This document shows positions 9,820 to 23,746 of a stretch of DNA of 64,000 bases, one piece after another. The position numbers were made by a program, and so were the translations under genes. Position 1 is the first letter of the stretch. Every line of letters starts with the position of its first letter. Source of the DNA: Reclinomonas americana ATCC 50394 (Eukaryota > Jakobida > Jakobea > Jakobida); assembly GCA_048213135.1 (NCBI GenBank), contig PS015252.1, forward strand, positions 64,233 to 128,232. Reading direction: 5' to 3'. The notes beneath the pieces are model-generated. The model had not been told where the DNA came from, searched no databases, and saw only the letters and a program-made list of their open reading frames with translations.

Positions 9820-11678
9820 TCAGGAGGCCTTGAATACGAGTACGGCCAGGTTGCCGCCCCAGAACACAAACAGGAGGGTGTTGACCTACAGTGGTGAACA
9901 GGTGAGGAGAGAAAGAGGGAGAGGGGAGAGGGAGAAAAGAGTGTGTGCGGCGCAACTTCGTATGTGATTTCGAATGAAAAGTGCTCGCCGAGGATGACGT
10001 GCCAGGGGCCGCCCAGCTTCTTGTCGAGTGAGTCCTTGATGTACTTGGAGGCGCCCTGTCGATTGGAGAAGGGGGTGAGGGGGGAATGGGGGAAGGCGGA
10101 GGGTGAGGGGGGAAGGAGTGGGAAGGAGAGGGAAAGACAGAGGGGGAGCGGAAAAGAGCGGAGTTGAGTGAAGAGAGGTGCGACGTTATGCACGAGTCAG
10201 TGGAGCACGGAACGCATTATGGCGAGGAGGATGACAGAGGAGTAACGAGCTGCAGCTACCAGTGGAGGACGTGAAGACTGTGCACATGACTGGGCGGTCG
10301 ACAGGGAAGGAAGCGAGAGGAAGAGGAAGAGGAGTGGAATGCGGCACCGCGAGTGGAGGACGGGGAAGACACTAAGGGTATGAGCGCGTGGCGACAGACG
10401 AGGGGGAAAAGGGACAATACAACACGAAGCAATCGTGCATGCGATCGAGAGTAGGGAGGAAGGGACAGGAGTGGCGCATTGCGGTCGTAAGTGGGAAACA
10501 CAGCACGAAGCGAAAGCGCCTGCAAAGGAGAAGCAAGGTGGAAGATAGGGCAACGCAGCACGAGAGGCGAGAAGGAAGACAGGGAGAAGGGAGAGTAACA
10601 TTGCATTTGCCAGTGGAGGACGAGATAGACACACTGCACAAAGTGTCCGCGATGGAGAAGCGAGGTGGAAAAGAGAAAGATAGGGAAAGGAGTGGTAAGC
10701 AAAGTTTGCCAGAGGAGGGCGAGACAGAAACTGCACAAAGTGCCTGCGATCGAGAGGCGAGGAGGAAAAGAGAAAGATAGGGAAAGGAGAGGTGAGTTGA
10801 GCTTGCCAATGGAGGGCATGACAGAAACTACATGCGATCGAGATGAAAGGAGGAAGACAGGAGGTGCATGAATTGCAAGCTGTGTAAGAATGAGCTATCA
10901 CTAGATGGCGACAAGCGCGCAAGCACTGCGCGAGGAGTCTGCAGCGATTGTAAAAGTGAGCAAGGAAGCAGCGAGCGAGAGAGGAGTGGCACATTGCATT
11001 CGCCAGCGGATGATGCTGAGATACACGATAGAGAAGCAATGAGGAAGACAGAAGGGAAACGAGTGGCATGCTGCGAGCAGTCAGAAGAAGAAGGATGACA
11101 TGTAGTGGGGCAATCAACGATCAGTGGGCTGTTCGCGAGAGAGAAGACAGGGAAGAGCATGCTGCCTGTCAAGGGTTAGGCCCAGTCATGCCACCTCAAA
11201 GTGATCGCAAGAAGAGACAGACAGACAGAGAAAAAGAGAGAGAGAGAGAGAGAGAGAGACGCAACGAGCAGCTCTGTGAAGACTGCAAGCACAACGCTCC
11301 TTCCTCCCTTCGTCCTCCCACCCTCCTCCCTCCTCTCTCTCTCTCTCTTTGCTCGCTCTCAGTCACTCACCTCAAAATCATTTGCTGACGAGAACTTATC
11401 AATGGCAGTGGTGACGATTTCCACTGCGTCGATTCTCATATCCTCAGGCATGTCAGACTCCTGTTAACAACAGAGACACACACACACAGTGAGAGAGAAA
11501 GAGAAAGAGAGTGCGCGCGCGATCATTCAGTTTGCTCAGAGTAAACGGCCACGAAATCACGCTTTCTCTCTGTCTCTGTGTGTGTGAGAGACTGCGAAAG
11601 TGTGATCAACGCAACTGCCACCAGAGGTGTGTTCATGGACTTGAGAAGCGCCTCATTCGCGTCGACTTCCTCAGCCAT
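9820..11678 (-). CDS. DNAL4: Axonemal dynein light chain 4
   Basis: Four exons (11678-11616, 11460-11371, 10055-9957, 9885-9820) give exactly 105 residues plus stop, the same length as human DNAL4. The protein starts MAEEVDANEALLKSMNTPLV, continues ESDMPEDMRIDAVEI and DKKLGGPWHVILGEHFSFEI, and ends GGNLAVLVFKAS, which follows the human DNAL4 order of MPEEMR, MDKKFGSSWHVVIGE, GFEITHEV and the GGTLAV tail. DNAL4 belongs to the DYNLL-like light chains and is a dimeric component of ciliary outer-arm dynein. The donors of introns 1 and 3 read GTTGCG. Intron 2 is 1.3 kb of purine-rich, weakly repetitive sequence with no gene that I can see. The gene is tail to tail with CRNKL1 (222 bp apart). I see no polyadenylation signal that I would defend. 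Confidence 0.95.
10060..11370. repeat. Degenerate purine-rich repeats in DNAL4 intron 2
   Basis: Loose repeats of motifs such as GCCAGTGGAGGACG, AGGAAGACAGG and GAGAAGCGAGG(T/A)GGAAAAGAGAAAG recur irregularly every 60 to 120 bp. No unit is conserved enough to define a clear period by eye. A GA microsatellite lies at about 11230-11260. Confidence 0.6.
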
Positions 11679-11985
11679 CGTTGATCGTTTTTCCCGCCCA
11701 CACACTCACGCACGTGACACAACGGTTTTCCACCGTCCGAGTGGATGGACGGATTGATGTCTTTCGAAACAGGGGGGGGGTTGTGCTACTGCGGTGTTTT
11801 CCAATTGCAGAAGCTGCAGTAGGGAGGTTACTCGCCCGTTCCTTGTCGAGGATTACGAGAATGAGCCAAATGACAACTCAACAAGAGAATGAAAAACTAA
11901 ACACTTCATTCCCACATTCCAATAATGCGACAAACAACAACAACAATTTATTCACCAACAAACAAGCAACAGCTGTCTTGATGAC

Positions 11986-12641
11986 NNNNNNNNNNNNNNN
12001 NNNNNNNNNNNNNNNNNNNNNNNNNNNNNNNNNNNNNNNNNNNNNNNNNNNNNNNNNNNNNNNNNNNNNNNNNNNNNNNNNNNNNNNNNNNNNNNNNNNN
12101 NNNNNNNNNNNNNNNNNNNNNNNNNNNNNNNNNNNNNNNNNNNNNNNNNNNNNNNNNNNNNNNNNNNNNNNNNNNNNNNNNNNNNNNNNNNNNNNNNNNN
12201 NNNNNNNNNNNNNNNNNNNNNNNNNNNNNNNNNNNNNNNNNNNNNNNNNNNNNNNNNNNNNNNNNNNNNNNNNNNNNNNNNNNNNNNNNNNNNNNNNNNN
12301 NNNNNNNNNNNNNNNNNNNNNNNNNNNNNNNNNNNNNNNNNNNNNNNNNNNNNNNNNNNNNNNNNNNNNNNNNNNNNNNNNNNNNNNNNNNNNNNNNNNN
12401 NNNNNNNNNNNNNNNNNNNNNNNNNNNNNNNNNNNNNNNNNNNNNNNNNNNNNNNNNNNNNNNNNNNNNNNNNNNNNNNNNNNNNNNNNNNNNNNNNNNN
12501 NNNNNNNNNNNNNNNNNNNNNNNNNNNNNNNNNNNNNNNNNNNNNNNNNNNNNNNNNNNNNNNNNNNNNNNNNNNNNNNNNNNNNNNNNNNNNNNNNNNN
12601 NNNNNNNNNNNNNNNNNNNNNNNNNNNNNNNNNNNNNNNNN
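11986..12641. other. Assembly gap, 656 N
   Basis: Unsequenced. It interrupts the unrecognised minus-strand ORF whose visible part is 12642-13443, so the length and C-terminus of that ORF are unknown. Confidence 0.99.
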
Positions 12642-13443
12642 TGTACTCTTGAACACCGTCAAACGTGCACCTCAGGATGGGGTCTTCGTCCAGCAGTACT
12701 TGATCGCCGTCAGCGTCCCTGAGCTCCACACTGATGTTGTGGTCAGCGAACGTGCGCCAAGCCGTGTAGTGCTGGCCCTTGTTGCCGATTGGGTCGCCAC
12801 CGCGTCCAGTTCCACCATGCTTCAGATCCGTGCACGGCACCATCTTCTTGTTGTGGTCGATCCTCAGCGGCAGACCGAGCACGTCAGGTAGTGGGCGTTC
12901 CATCACAGCGTCGTAGCAGTCGTCCTTATCCTCCTCCACTGGTCGCAGCTGGCGAGAATCACGCATGTCGATGAACTGCTGAAGGTAGATGGCCCGGCTC
13001 TTGGGTGCGGCCTTCTCCATCATGTAGACAGAGTGGCGCATCCGCATGGCGTCGTTGTGCTGGTTGAGCGGCGTGACACCAAAGCCTTCAGGCCCGTTGC
13101 AGTTGATCATCTTGCTGGCAGTCTTGATACCCTTGTCTCGTTCGCCACCGTGTCTGGTTTTTGTTGTGGTGGTGAGACCGAGCGACATCTTGCATTGCCG
13201 GTTGATGGCCTTGTCGTAGTTCTTGGCCATGGTGTCCGTCACCATACCACCCAGCGAGTAGAACGTTGCCGATGGCACAATGAACCGCTTGATGGCATTG
13301 ACCTTGTGAGTCGGATGCAGCATCGAGTCCACCAGCGTCTGCCCGTTGACCTTGATCTTCTTGTCGAGCAGTTCGGTAACCTTGTTCAGGCCGGGTGTGT
13401 TGGCCACCTCGCCGAAATTGTGGAAGAGCCCGAGAACACGCAC
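12642..13443 (-). CDS. Unrecognised protein without visible introns (partial)
   Basis: About 265 codons are open without interruption up to the gap, much longer than neighbouring exons, which mostly run 80 to 250 nt. The composition looks like real protein, with charged and hydrophobic residues alternating: FHNFGEVANTPGLNK, VNAIKRFIVPSATFYSLGG, MERPLPDVLGLPLRIDHNKK and ISVELRDADGDQVLLDEDP. I do not recognise the family. Upstream (to about 13790) a second frame is open for 200 codons and is rich in Lys, Gln and Gly. The two frames overlap, which could mean a frameshift, an intron or chance. Candidates are a gene of foreign or mobile origin or a lineage-specific gene. The start at 13443 is only the first possible codon and is not supported by context. 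Confidence 0.45.
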
Positions 13444-13840
13444 AGGTGGGTGCTGTCCACAAATCCCAATTCGAATTAGAATTCATATGCGCACCACGGT
13501 CTCCCATCTGTTGACCGCTTAATCCGTCGTATCTAATGTAGGGTTTCGGTCTGCTGAACCCGATGGCGGTTTGGTTAGCGGTGGTTGCAGGCGTATTCGA
13601 ACAGATTTGGTTCCGATAGCTCCCTTCTGTTTCAACTACGTCACACCTCGACTGCTTTTGCTTGGCCTGCTTCTCGAATCCGGACCCGGCTTTGCTTTGT
13701 TTGCCTGGCTTATGGCCTTTCCCCGAATTCGATGTGCCGTGCGATCGCAGAAAACGCAATGCGTCTGTATGCAAGTGCGTCAAATCCACTGGTCAACCAC
13801 GCTTATGCGGTGAAGATCGCAGTTCTCGACTTGTTCGGAG

Positions 13841-14039
13841 CNNNNNNNNNNNNNNNNNNNNNNNNNNNNNNNNNNNNNNNNNNNNNNNNNNNNNNNNNNN
13901 NNNNNNNNNNNNNNNNNNNNNNNNNNNNNNNNNNNNNNNNNNNNNNNNNNNNNNNNNNNNNNNNNNNNNNNNNNNNNNNNNNNNNNNNNNNNNNNNNNNN
14001 NNNNNNNNNNNNNNNNNNNNNNNNNNNNNNNNNNNNNNN
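13841..14039. other. Assembly gap, 199 N
   Basis: Unsequenced, lying between the unrecognised ORF and the 3' end of IFT140. The flanks (13790-13840 and 14040-14380) show no gene that I can support. Confidence 0.99.
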
Positions 14040-14380
14040 AGTTGTGGTTTCTCTTGCAGAAACGCCAGCACTGGACATCTCGACTCCGCTCGTGCTGTAC
14101 CCGTGACGTCTGAGTTTCTGGTGCTCACTAAAGATGGTGATCATCATGCAGCTGTGTTGCTGTTTGGATTAGCGAGTGATTATTGTCGTGTTCGTGAATG
14201 AATGCGGTTCCTCTTTCCACGAAAGCTTCACGATACCAACAGTAGCCAACGCAGTGCCAACACCCGATGACCTTGAGCCGGTGATCTGCCACTGCTATCC
14301 CCCACACCCAATTGCCTCGTGCATCCGCTGCCGCTACATTCTCGTTCCTTCTCGTTCCACAAGCACGTGCGAGAAACCAC

Positions 14381-17300
14381 TCAGTAGTCCTCCAGCTCCT
14401 CCTCCACGCCCGTGTCGTCTGCCGCCGCCTCCAGACCCATTTCCTTGTAGATCTTGTTGCGAACTGGCGAGAAAAAAGTGAGCGAGGGGGAAAAACACAC
14501 GCGCGTCACGCAACAACAACAACAACAACAACTCACCCGGCGCGGACACATAGTACGGGATCTGCACGCGACGCTGCTTCATCTTTTCGAGAATCTGGTG
14601 GCAAATCTCCCAGTTCTGCATGTTGTAGTAGTAGTTGAGCATCTCGGCAAAGATGTCGCCGAGGCGCACGGCGCTCTCAATGTCGGGCTCGTCCAGCAGC
14701 TCACGGCACACAGCCAGCATTTGCTCGGTGTCGGTCTGGGCGAATCGTCTGGCCTCGACGAAGCGCTCCACGAGCACGATGCGATGCTGCGATGCGATGG
14801 GGAGGGGGTGAGGGAGGGGAAGAGAGGGAGAAAGAGAGAGGGAAAGAGGGAAAGAGAGAGGTGTCGGGGGAAGACGACAGGTGAAGAGTATATGTGCGTG
14901 AGAGGGAGAAAGAGAGAGCGAAAGAAAGGGCAATACAGGTGTCGCGGACGACTGACAGATGAAGGGAGAGAGCACAGGTCTGTGTGTGTCTGAGAGGAAC
15001 AAGCAAGAAAGTGTGCATGTTGCATTGTTTGTGAGAGAGTGAGAGAGAGAACGGGCGAGGCAGGTATCGCGGTAAACTGATAGGGGGAGGAGAGAGCAAG
15101 CGAGTGAGTATGCGTGGGCAAGTGTGCGTCTGTGTGAGAGAAAGGTGCGGCAGGTGTCGCTGAAGACTGTCAGGTGAAGGGAGAGACACAAGTGCGCATG
15201 AAAAACAGCGAGAAAGTAAGCGAGAGAGAGAGAGAGCGCGCGTGTGTGAGATAGGTGTCGCGGCAGACTGACAGGTGAAGGGAGAGCATAGGTGTGTATG
15301 TGAGAGAGAATGTAAGCGAAGAGAGAGAGAGAGAAGGAGAGTGCGTGCATTTGAGAGACAGATGCATGAAGTGAGAAACACAGACATACAGACACACACA
15401 GTCGCGTTGGCCAACAAACAATGAACGAAAGAGGGCGCACTCTCGATAACAAGATAACACGCAAACGAGATGCAGGGCCGGCCAAAGGACTCTCTCTCTC
15501 TCTAAGTGAGTGTGAATCGGGGAGAGATGAGTCGAAATGGGACGGTGTTTGAGTACTACGGGGCGGCGGAGGTGCGGGGGGTTCTTCCGCACCGCTCTTT
15601 CTCTCTCTCTTGCACTTAAATGACCACACTAGCAGGTGGGTGCACATATGACATGATCTGGAAAACTGCAGCATTCGCTCCCCTGCCACCAAACACGCAC
15701 GCACCTGCAGCTGCTGCACACGGTCGGTCTTGTCACCCTCGCGCGACTTGGCGAGATACTTGGCACTCTCCTTCAATGCTCCAAGAGCCTGCAGCACACA
15801 GACAGTGAGATTTGTGGCAAACCAACCAAGCCACTGAAAGAGACGCAACTTTCTCGTAATCCTGCGCGCACGTAAAGAGCAAAACCGAGGGTGAGCACAG
15901 ACACATGAGAATCCAAATAAGCAACGCGCCACGCACTTGATAGTCGTCAATCTGCAGCGCCACACACGCAAGTCAGTTCTCACACTCTGCACAAATCCAC
16001 TTCACCGCCACTCCGCACCTCAATCTCCGAGCACGAATTGTAAAAGTTGGCGAGGTAGTTGTAGGCCTTGGCCTTTTGGTAAAAGTTGATAATGTTCTGC
16101 ATGATTTCGGGGTCCTGATGCCAGTTCATCGACTGCAGGTAGTTGGCGGCGAGGATGTACGTCTCGCGGTTCTTCAGCACGCCTGCGACACACAGACAGT
16201 CAGTGACCTGCGAGAATGAAAAATTGGCACGCATTCACACACACCAGCGTAAAACACAATGCGCTCCACATCGCCGGACTTGATCAAACTCTTCATGGCG
16301 GCCTTGTTGTCACCGGCCTGCGTGTACTTTCGTGTCGCCAGATGATACGAGCCCTGCTGCTCGCACAGTTGCGCCACACGCATGAGAAGTGTTGTTCGTC
16401 GATTGTTGACGGCCTTGTCCTTGTCCTTTGGTAGCGTCATCTGTACTCCCAACACCATGAGTGCATGTCGCGCAAACAGAGAAGAGATTAGTCAGCGACG
16501 CAACATCCTCAGCCATGCCCTCGGTGATGTTGACACCGTTCTCTTCGCACACATCCAGAGCCTGCAGAAAAACAGCTTCAGCAGCAACGCTCCACAGATT
16601 TCTGCACACGGCGCACGCACCGCTTCGTGCTCGCCAGCCTTGATGTACATGACGGCCGCCTTCTCAAACTGACTGTTCTCCATGAAGAAATCGGCGCATC
16701 GGGCAATGGTTTGTGGATCGGTTGACGAGCTAATGTCACCGGCTGTGATTCCAACAACAAATGAGTGCCAGCAGTAGACCTGCATAAGCATGAAGAGCCT
16801 CACACACCGAGATTCTGCAGAGCAGCAAACTGCGAGTGCGTGAAGCACATGTCAATGGCACGAGGCAGGTCGCCGCCCTTTTGGTACAACATGATGGCCT
16901 TTTCGTAGTCGCCCTGCTCCTCAAAATACCTGCGGATGCATTGTGTGAGGAGGGGAATGCTTGCACAAGGCATTCAACATGCCAGCGCACCGAGCGGCCT
17001 CCAGCTGCACATCGGGAGCCGACTGCAGAGCGAGGCTGGTGACATCCGAATCCATGTTGTGCTGCATGGCTAGCCGAATGGCACGCTTGCGTGATTGGGC
17101 GCGCGTGAAAAAGGTCACCGCGCGCACGGCCTAGCAGCGCACCGCAGTGAGGGACAGCACAACGAGACGCACATGGCCAACTGTACGCAACATTGCCACT
17201 CTCCTCATAGTGCTCGCCCAGGACGTAGTACGAGGCACGGTCGTCGGCATCCTGCGCCATGGACTCGGCCTGTGTGTGTGTGTGCGGGGGAGAATAATGA

Positions 17301-20300
17301 GTCGCGATAGGTCACAGGGGCGGGCAAAGAATCACTTGCCTCTCCAACTCGCTTCAGCACACACAGCACACGACATTGGTGCGCCGTGTCCTCGGCCAGT
17401 CGGTAGTACCGCAGCGCCTCGTCGGGGTGGCCCTCCCACTCGGAGTATTGTGCCCACCAGCGGTACAGGTACTGCGGGGGGAGTAGGAGGAGGGAGAGGA
17501 GGAAGAGGGGAAGGAGAGGGAGGAGAGGGGAAGAATATTCGGTCAGTTTGTGAGGGGATGCAAAGAGGAGAACGAGAAATGAAGACTGCAGTGAGAAAGG
17601 ATGACGGCAACGAGGAAGGATGACTGCAATAAAGAAGGAGGGCTGCACCGCGAGAGGATGATTTTCAACAAAGAAGGAGGACTTCAACGAGAAATGAAGA
17701 CTGCAATGAGAAGCGAGGGCTGGCCAAGGGGAAGGACAACTGCAACAGGCAAAGAACTGAAACGAGACGCGGTGACTGCAACGAGGAAGGACGACTGCAA
17801 CGAGAAGATTGCTGCGTGGCCATAATTCAGAATGGGCGACACAGAACAACAAAGAAATGAATGTGTCTGAAGAGAAGGAGCCTCTCGTCGAAGAGACACA
17901 TTCACTCGCTCTCTCTCGCTCGCCTCACTCACTCGCGCGCATGCGCGCTGCCACACACTATTTCACCTTCACCAGCTGTCCTCTTACGAGCTCCCTCGCT
18001 CTCTCTCTCTCTCTCTCAAACACCCAACACAAACTTACCCTGCGCGAATTCCCTCTTCCCCCCACTCCCCTTTCCCCCACCCACACACGCACCTTATCCT
18101 GCGAACGGTCAATATACGACTGCAAGTCACCGGCACGCCCCTCGGCGAGCATCGCTCGCGGAACCTCGTGCCTGCGGCCCCAGCACACACATCGATTGTC
18201 AACATATCGTGTCGCATCATTCACCAACTACTTGCGCAGCAAACTCCACCTTGCGGTTCCCGCCTTCTCGAACTCGACAATGGCCTCATTGAAGCGACCG
18301 ATGCTCTGCAGATACTTGCCATACAGGTGGTACGTGTTCTTCAAATGAATGCGATCACGCGCCTCGGCAATCTCCAGTGCCTTCTCCCAGTCGCCACGGC
18401 TCTGCACACAACATGGAGGCCTCATCAGCGACTTGGTCACAAATCCAGGAATCTAGCACCGAAGAAACGCCACCTGATACAGCTTGTTCAACAAGTCGTA
18501 CCGACCGCAGTCACGATACAGATTCTCGGCGTCCTCAAACATGCCCAGCTCAATGGCCAGTGCGGCCACTTGTGCCTCCAGTTGCGGCTCGGTTCGCGCC
18601 TATCGGATGCACCGCCATGTGAGACACACAGAGGCATTCAGTACGTGTCACATCTTCAAACGTACCTCGCGCACAGCCATTGCGCCCTTTGCGTTCTCCA
18701 GATTGCCCATGCAAATCTCGGCCACATCCATACGCCGCGTCTTGACGCACATTTGCGCCATATTCTTCCACACACGCTTGTCCTTGATCTTCTTCACCGC
18801 CTTGTAGGCCTCGTCCATGTTGCTCACCGTCAGGTAGAACGAGAAGGAGATGAGTGCGTCACGCGTGTCGTCGTCGCTGAGCTCGATGCCTTGGAAATCG
18901 CGCATCGTGTAGGCGACGACATTGGCGCCCGGGGCACCAGATGCACTCGCGGCCATTTCCTGTGGAGAGGGAGAAGAGGGTTGAGGAGGGGCAACAGCGA
19001 ACAAATACCGGGTTGAAAAGGCTCGAATCTCGGCCTCTCTTTCTGATCATTTTCAAGCTCAATCGCAACTCCTCCGTCTAAAGTGTTACTGTACAGCTCC
19101 CGATTCTATCGATCTCATGCACAGTCGTGATACGAAAATGCACAATTGGTTGCAACCCGCAAACTTCTAGCATCTCCCCCTTCCCCCTATCCTCTCTCCA
19201 TCCAGTCCCACTCACCGACTGCTTGCCACCCAGGAAGTAGAGGCTCGGTGTCCGCACCGCCAGCAGCGCGGAGAAGGCGCGATCCATGGCGAACGAGTCA
19301 CTCAGCACGAGTCCGTACTCGAGCGGGGAGGTGGCATACAGCGAGTCCACTTGCATGCGGCCGATTTGCGAGGCGGTGCGTGCATCGCGATCGGCATCCG
19401 GACCACTCTGTCCGTCCTGCGTACACAAGAGAACAATAAGCACACTCATTACTCCGCACGCGCGCAGCAAGCTTGGTGATGATATAAACACACCTGTCCG
19501 CGATTGAACTTGGTCTCCACCAGCAGCAACTTCTCATCGACCGTGTCCCAGAACAGCGACACAGGATAGCGGCGCGACGAGGTAAAGTCGTACGAGATCA
19601 CCTCGTGCTGGTCAATGTCGAACACGTACACGCTGTGTAGGACGATTTTAGTGCGCAGAAGGAAGGAGGGAGGATAAGTGTGAGANNNNNNNNNNNNNNN
19701 NNNNNAGAGAGGGAGGAGGAGAGGGAGGAGGAGAAGGGGAGAAGGGGAGAAGGGGAGAAGGGGAGAAGGGGAGAAGGGGAGAAGGGGAGAAGAGGGAAGA
19801 GGGAAGAGGGAAGAGGGAAGAGGGAAGAGGGAAGAGGGAAGAGGGAGGGGGAAGAGGGAGGGACTCAGCATGTCGTTCGTGACATGAGACGAGACGCAAC
19901 TCTGGAGCCAGAACCTGCGCTCCCGGCGAGATGGCCTTGGGTTCGCGACCCTTCAATGCAAACAACTTGATAAAGTTTTGGTTCGTGCACTGATTGCGTG
20001 GCACAGGTAAACAAACAACGGACCACACATGTGGCTCGGAGGACGACGCAACAACAGCCAACACATCGTTGAAAATATCAATCAGCACCGGCTCGCCCTG
20101 CACCTCGGTGAACGGCAGCTTGCGAATCTCTTGGCCCTGCGAGCGCGTTGAGAAACACGCCATGGCCACCACCACCTTGGCAGCCCACGCTTGCACGCAA
20201 CAGTCAGCGACAGCACAGCGACTCCATCCTCGGCCACAGTGTACAAATTGTCGCGGTAAACGCGAATGGCGCTCGTGGTGCACTCAAACACACTGCGCTG

Positions 20301-23300
20301 CTCCCACGCTGTGCCAGCACAAAATCACACATTTAGGTCGATGCGCTGCAGCGGTCAACAAGACGCGCGCACGCAACTCCTCGTGCGCAATTGGAAGCTG
20401 AAGCACTCGACGTGACGGCCGTTCCACACCACGGCCTGCTGCTCGGCCACATCCAGTCCCTTGATGCGCACCTGGCATTGCACGAGAATCGACTCGGTGG
20501 GTGGCTGTATGATATGCAGAGGGTGAGTGTGAAATTATTCAAAGATTGCGCAAGAGGCGGCGGCGGCGGCAACGCAACAGCGCCCAGCGGCTGCACGACA
20601 AACTGGTTGGAGGAGATTTGCACAGCGGTAATGTCGCCGCGCGTCTCTCGTCGCAGGATCTCTTCGTGCAGAATGAAGACGCCATCGCCGGTCTCCGCGC
20701 ACAAGAGGTCGTCTCGCGGACCTGCATGCGACGACAGTGAGAACTAGCACAAGGGCGAGCAGAAGTGCAATTGAGTGCGCACCCCAGCTCAGGTTGGTGA
20801 CTGTGCTCTCCATGGGCACGTGGTGGATGAGTTCCCAGTCCTCTTCTTGTGTCGATGGACCGACGGTGCTGACAAACTGCCAGAGGAAGATGCGGCCTTC
20901 CGAGGTGGCGGCTGGAGAGGGGGGGAAGGGAGGGAAGGGGGGGGGGGGGAGGGAAATAAGGGAAATTGGAGAGGAGGAAGGAGGGAAGAAAGAGGGACAG
21001 AAAAGGGAGAGAAAGAAGGAGAGAAAGAGGGAGAGGAGAAGGGAGGATCGGAAAGGGAGGGTAAAGAGGAAAGATGTGGAAGAATGGGGAGGAGACAAAG
21101 GCAAAGAAAGAGAGCGTGTGAAGGAGTGAAAGACACACAAACACACAGTGACGAGACATAGAGAGATAGAAGACAGAACAACAGAGACAGATAGACAATA
21201 ACAAAGAAGCATACGGAAAGAAAGACAGAACGACAAACGAAAGCAAGAAGAGAGCTAGAATGTAAGTACGAGAGGGAGAGAAAAAGAAAAGAAGAAAAAG
21301 GAAGTGAGTCAGAAAGCAAGATGAGCAGAATGGAAGCTCGACAGAAATGGAGAGACACAAAGTGAAAGAAAGAAATACAAACGCAGAAGAGACAGAGAGA
21401 GAGAGACAAGGAATAAGGGAGAGTGGGAAATAGAAGAAGAAAGAGAGACGTCTCTAGGCGATCACTAACCAGCAATCACACGCTTGCGCGAGTTGAACGA
21501 GACGGCGGTGAAACGATGAGCGGCACGCAGCGGTGCGCCGGCCTCTGCATGCACCAGAACAAAACGTGAGCGCCAGCGATTCTCCTGCTCAATCTCGCCC
21601 CCCTTCCGCCACTGTACCTTCGGGCAGATCGATCACCGGGTGCAGTGTGTAGTGGTCGTCGGTCTCGAGATTGAGGACGCGCACAAAGTTCTCACCGGCG
21701 GCCGTGGCCAGCAGACTCGGGCCGACCCACACGCCCTTGCAGAGACGGGCGGCGCCGGATTCGGTGACTGCACCGCTGACCTTGACCTTCATGGTTTGCA
21801 CCAGTTTCTTGTCGTTGGTCAGCTGGAATTGCACCAGCACGGAGCCTGCGGGGAGAGAAGAGAGGGGTAAGGGAGAGGAAGGGGAGGGAGAGATGGGAGA
21901 GGATGGCAGGTGTGTTGACAAGAGGGAGGAGCGAAAGAAAATGAGAGAGAAGCAACCCTGACCAAGTTCAATTTTCCGTCAACACAAGCTCCAGACTTCT
22001 ATGTGTTTCTCTCCCTCTCTCCTTCCCTCCCCCCATCCGCTCCTCTCCCTCCCAACGAGAGCAAATTGAGGGAACAAACATGACATTAGGGATGGCAGAG
22101 AGACACTGTACACGTGACAAGGCGAAGATAGTAGAAACGAGAAAACTGGTATGACATGGGGAATGACAGAAAGGGAACGACAGAGTGTGACAAGACACAG
22201 AATGAGGCAATGAAAGAGGGTGGAAACATGCAAGGCGTGGAGACAGGAGAAGGAAGACAAGAGGTAAAACAGAAGACAATGAGCCAGGATGAAGACAGCT
22301 AGAGACACAAGGTAAGTGCTTGCATATCAGAGTCCTCTCCCTCCCATCCGCTCCTCTCTCTCTCTCCTTGTCCCTTCTCTCTTCCTCCAACCTCAAAAGA
22401 TCGAGAAACCACACACAGACACAGAAGCAACAACCAACCTGTGGTGAGCGCCACCAAGCACTGACGGGCCTCGTCCCACAGCAGTACAGCGATGGAGGCA
22501 CCAATCGGGCACGCCACCGAGCAGTGGCCGAGATCGTCCGCCAGATACACGTCTCCCTCGTCTGACGACACAAAGGCGGGTGGCGCTGCATCGAATCCCT
22601 CGGCCTCCTGCACCGGCGCCAAGATCGAGTTCGTGGCAAACACGCAGTGAGACATGCGTCCGCTCTCCGAGTACTTGTGCAGCATGTTGAACTGGCGGCC
22701 GTCGCCCGACCACGCCGAGATGGCGCCCTCCTGTCAATGGGAGAAGTCGGTGAGCACACAAGTGTGTGCGCAGGAGGAATGCACAAGTGAACGAAACGGT
22801 GTTGCCGACAAACACACGACCGCCTTCAGGTGAGTACTGCACAAACGACACGGGGGATTCGCCAAGTGATGGATTCTCCACGAGGCGGCGGTCGCGCTCG
22901 TTCCAGATGGTTACGCAGCCTGTCATAGCGAGGGAAATGAGAAAGCGAGAGGGAGGAGCAACACAGGGGAGACGAGACAGGCAAACAGATGAAGCAGACC
23001 GTATGAGGCAGACAAATAAGCTCTCAATTATATGTTTTTGTGAGCTCGGGCACACAACACACATAGAGGAGACGTACACAGTAAAGCAGACAGTGTGGGG
23101 CAACAAGCTTTTTTGAGAGACACTATGACGCAGATGCATTGTGAGACACGCACAGACTCACACACAAACAAACTCACATACAGTGAGACACACAGTGAGA
23201 AGTACACACACGTGCAGACCCACAAACAGTGACACACACACACACACACACACAAACATGGAAGAAGAGAGAAAGACAGAGCATTCAGAGAACGAAGACG

Positions 23301-23704
23301 CACTACGAGGGGGCGGGCGTACATAGAAAGAGGAGATGTAACAGAACACATAACTGGATAGCCAAACACATCGCGCACAGGAGAGTAAACAGAACACAAT
23401 GAGATCCAAGTTAGCAGTAGGGACACAGAGATGAACAAAGCAGTGTAGACGCACAACTGAGAGAATAGGGACACATGAATCAACGCGGTAGGGGTCTCTG
23501 CGAGGAAGAGAACGCAGACTGAGAGGCATGCAACACGCACCATCCTCCCATCCAACAACCAAGATCTTCTGTCGCGGATGCCAGCACATGCACGTGGCAA
23601 CGCTCTTGCGACGGAACGCCAGCGGCTCAATGCGATCGCCCTGTGAGTTAGAAAAAAACAACAAAACGAAAATGAGACGATGGGGGTGGGAGGGGAGCAA
23701 GGGG

Positions 23705-23746
<42 letters not shown>

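Noticed and set aside
11773-11782. G-run as a G-quadruplex or regulatory element
   Set aside because: A single run of G without partner runs nearby; more likely homopolymer noise.
3967-20578. GTTGCG introns as U12-type introns
   Set aside because: U12 donors read RTATCCTT and these do not; I also saw no convincing TCCTTAAC branch site.
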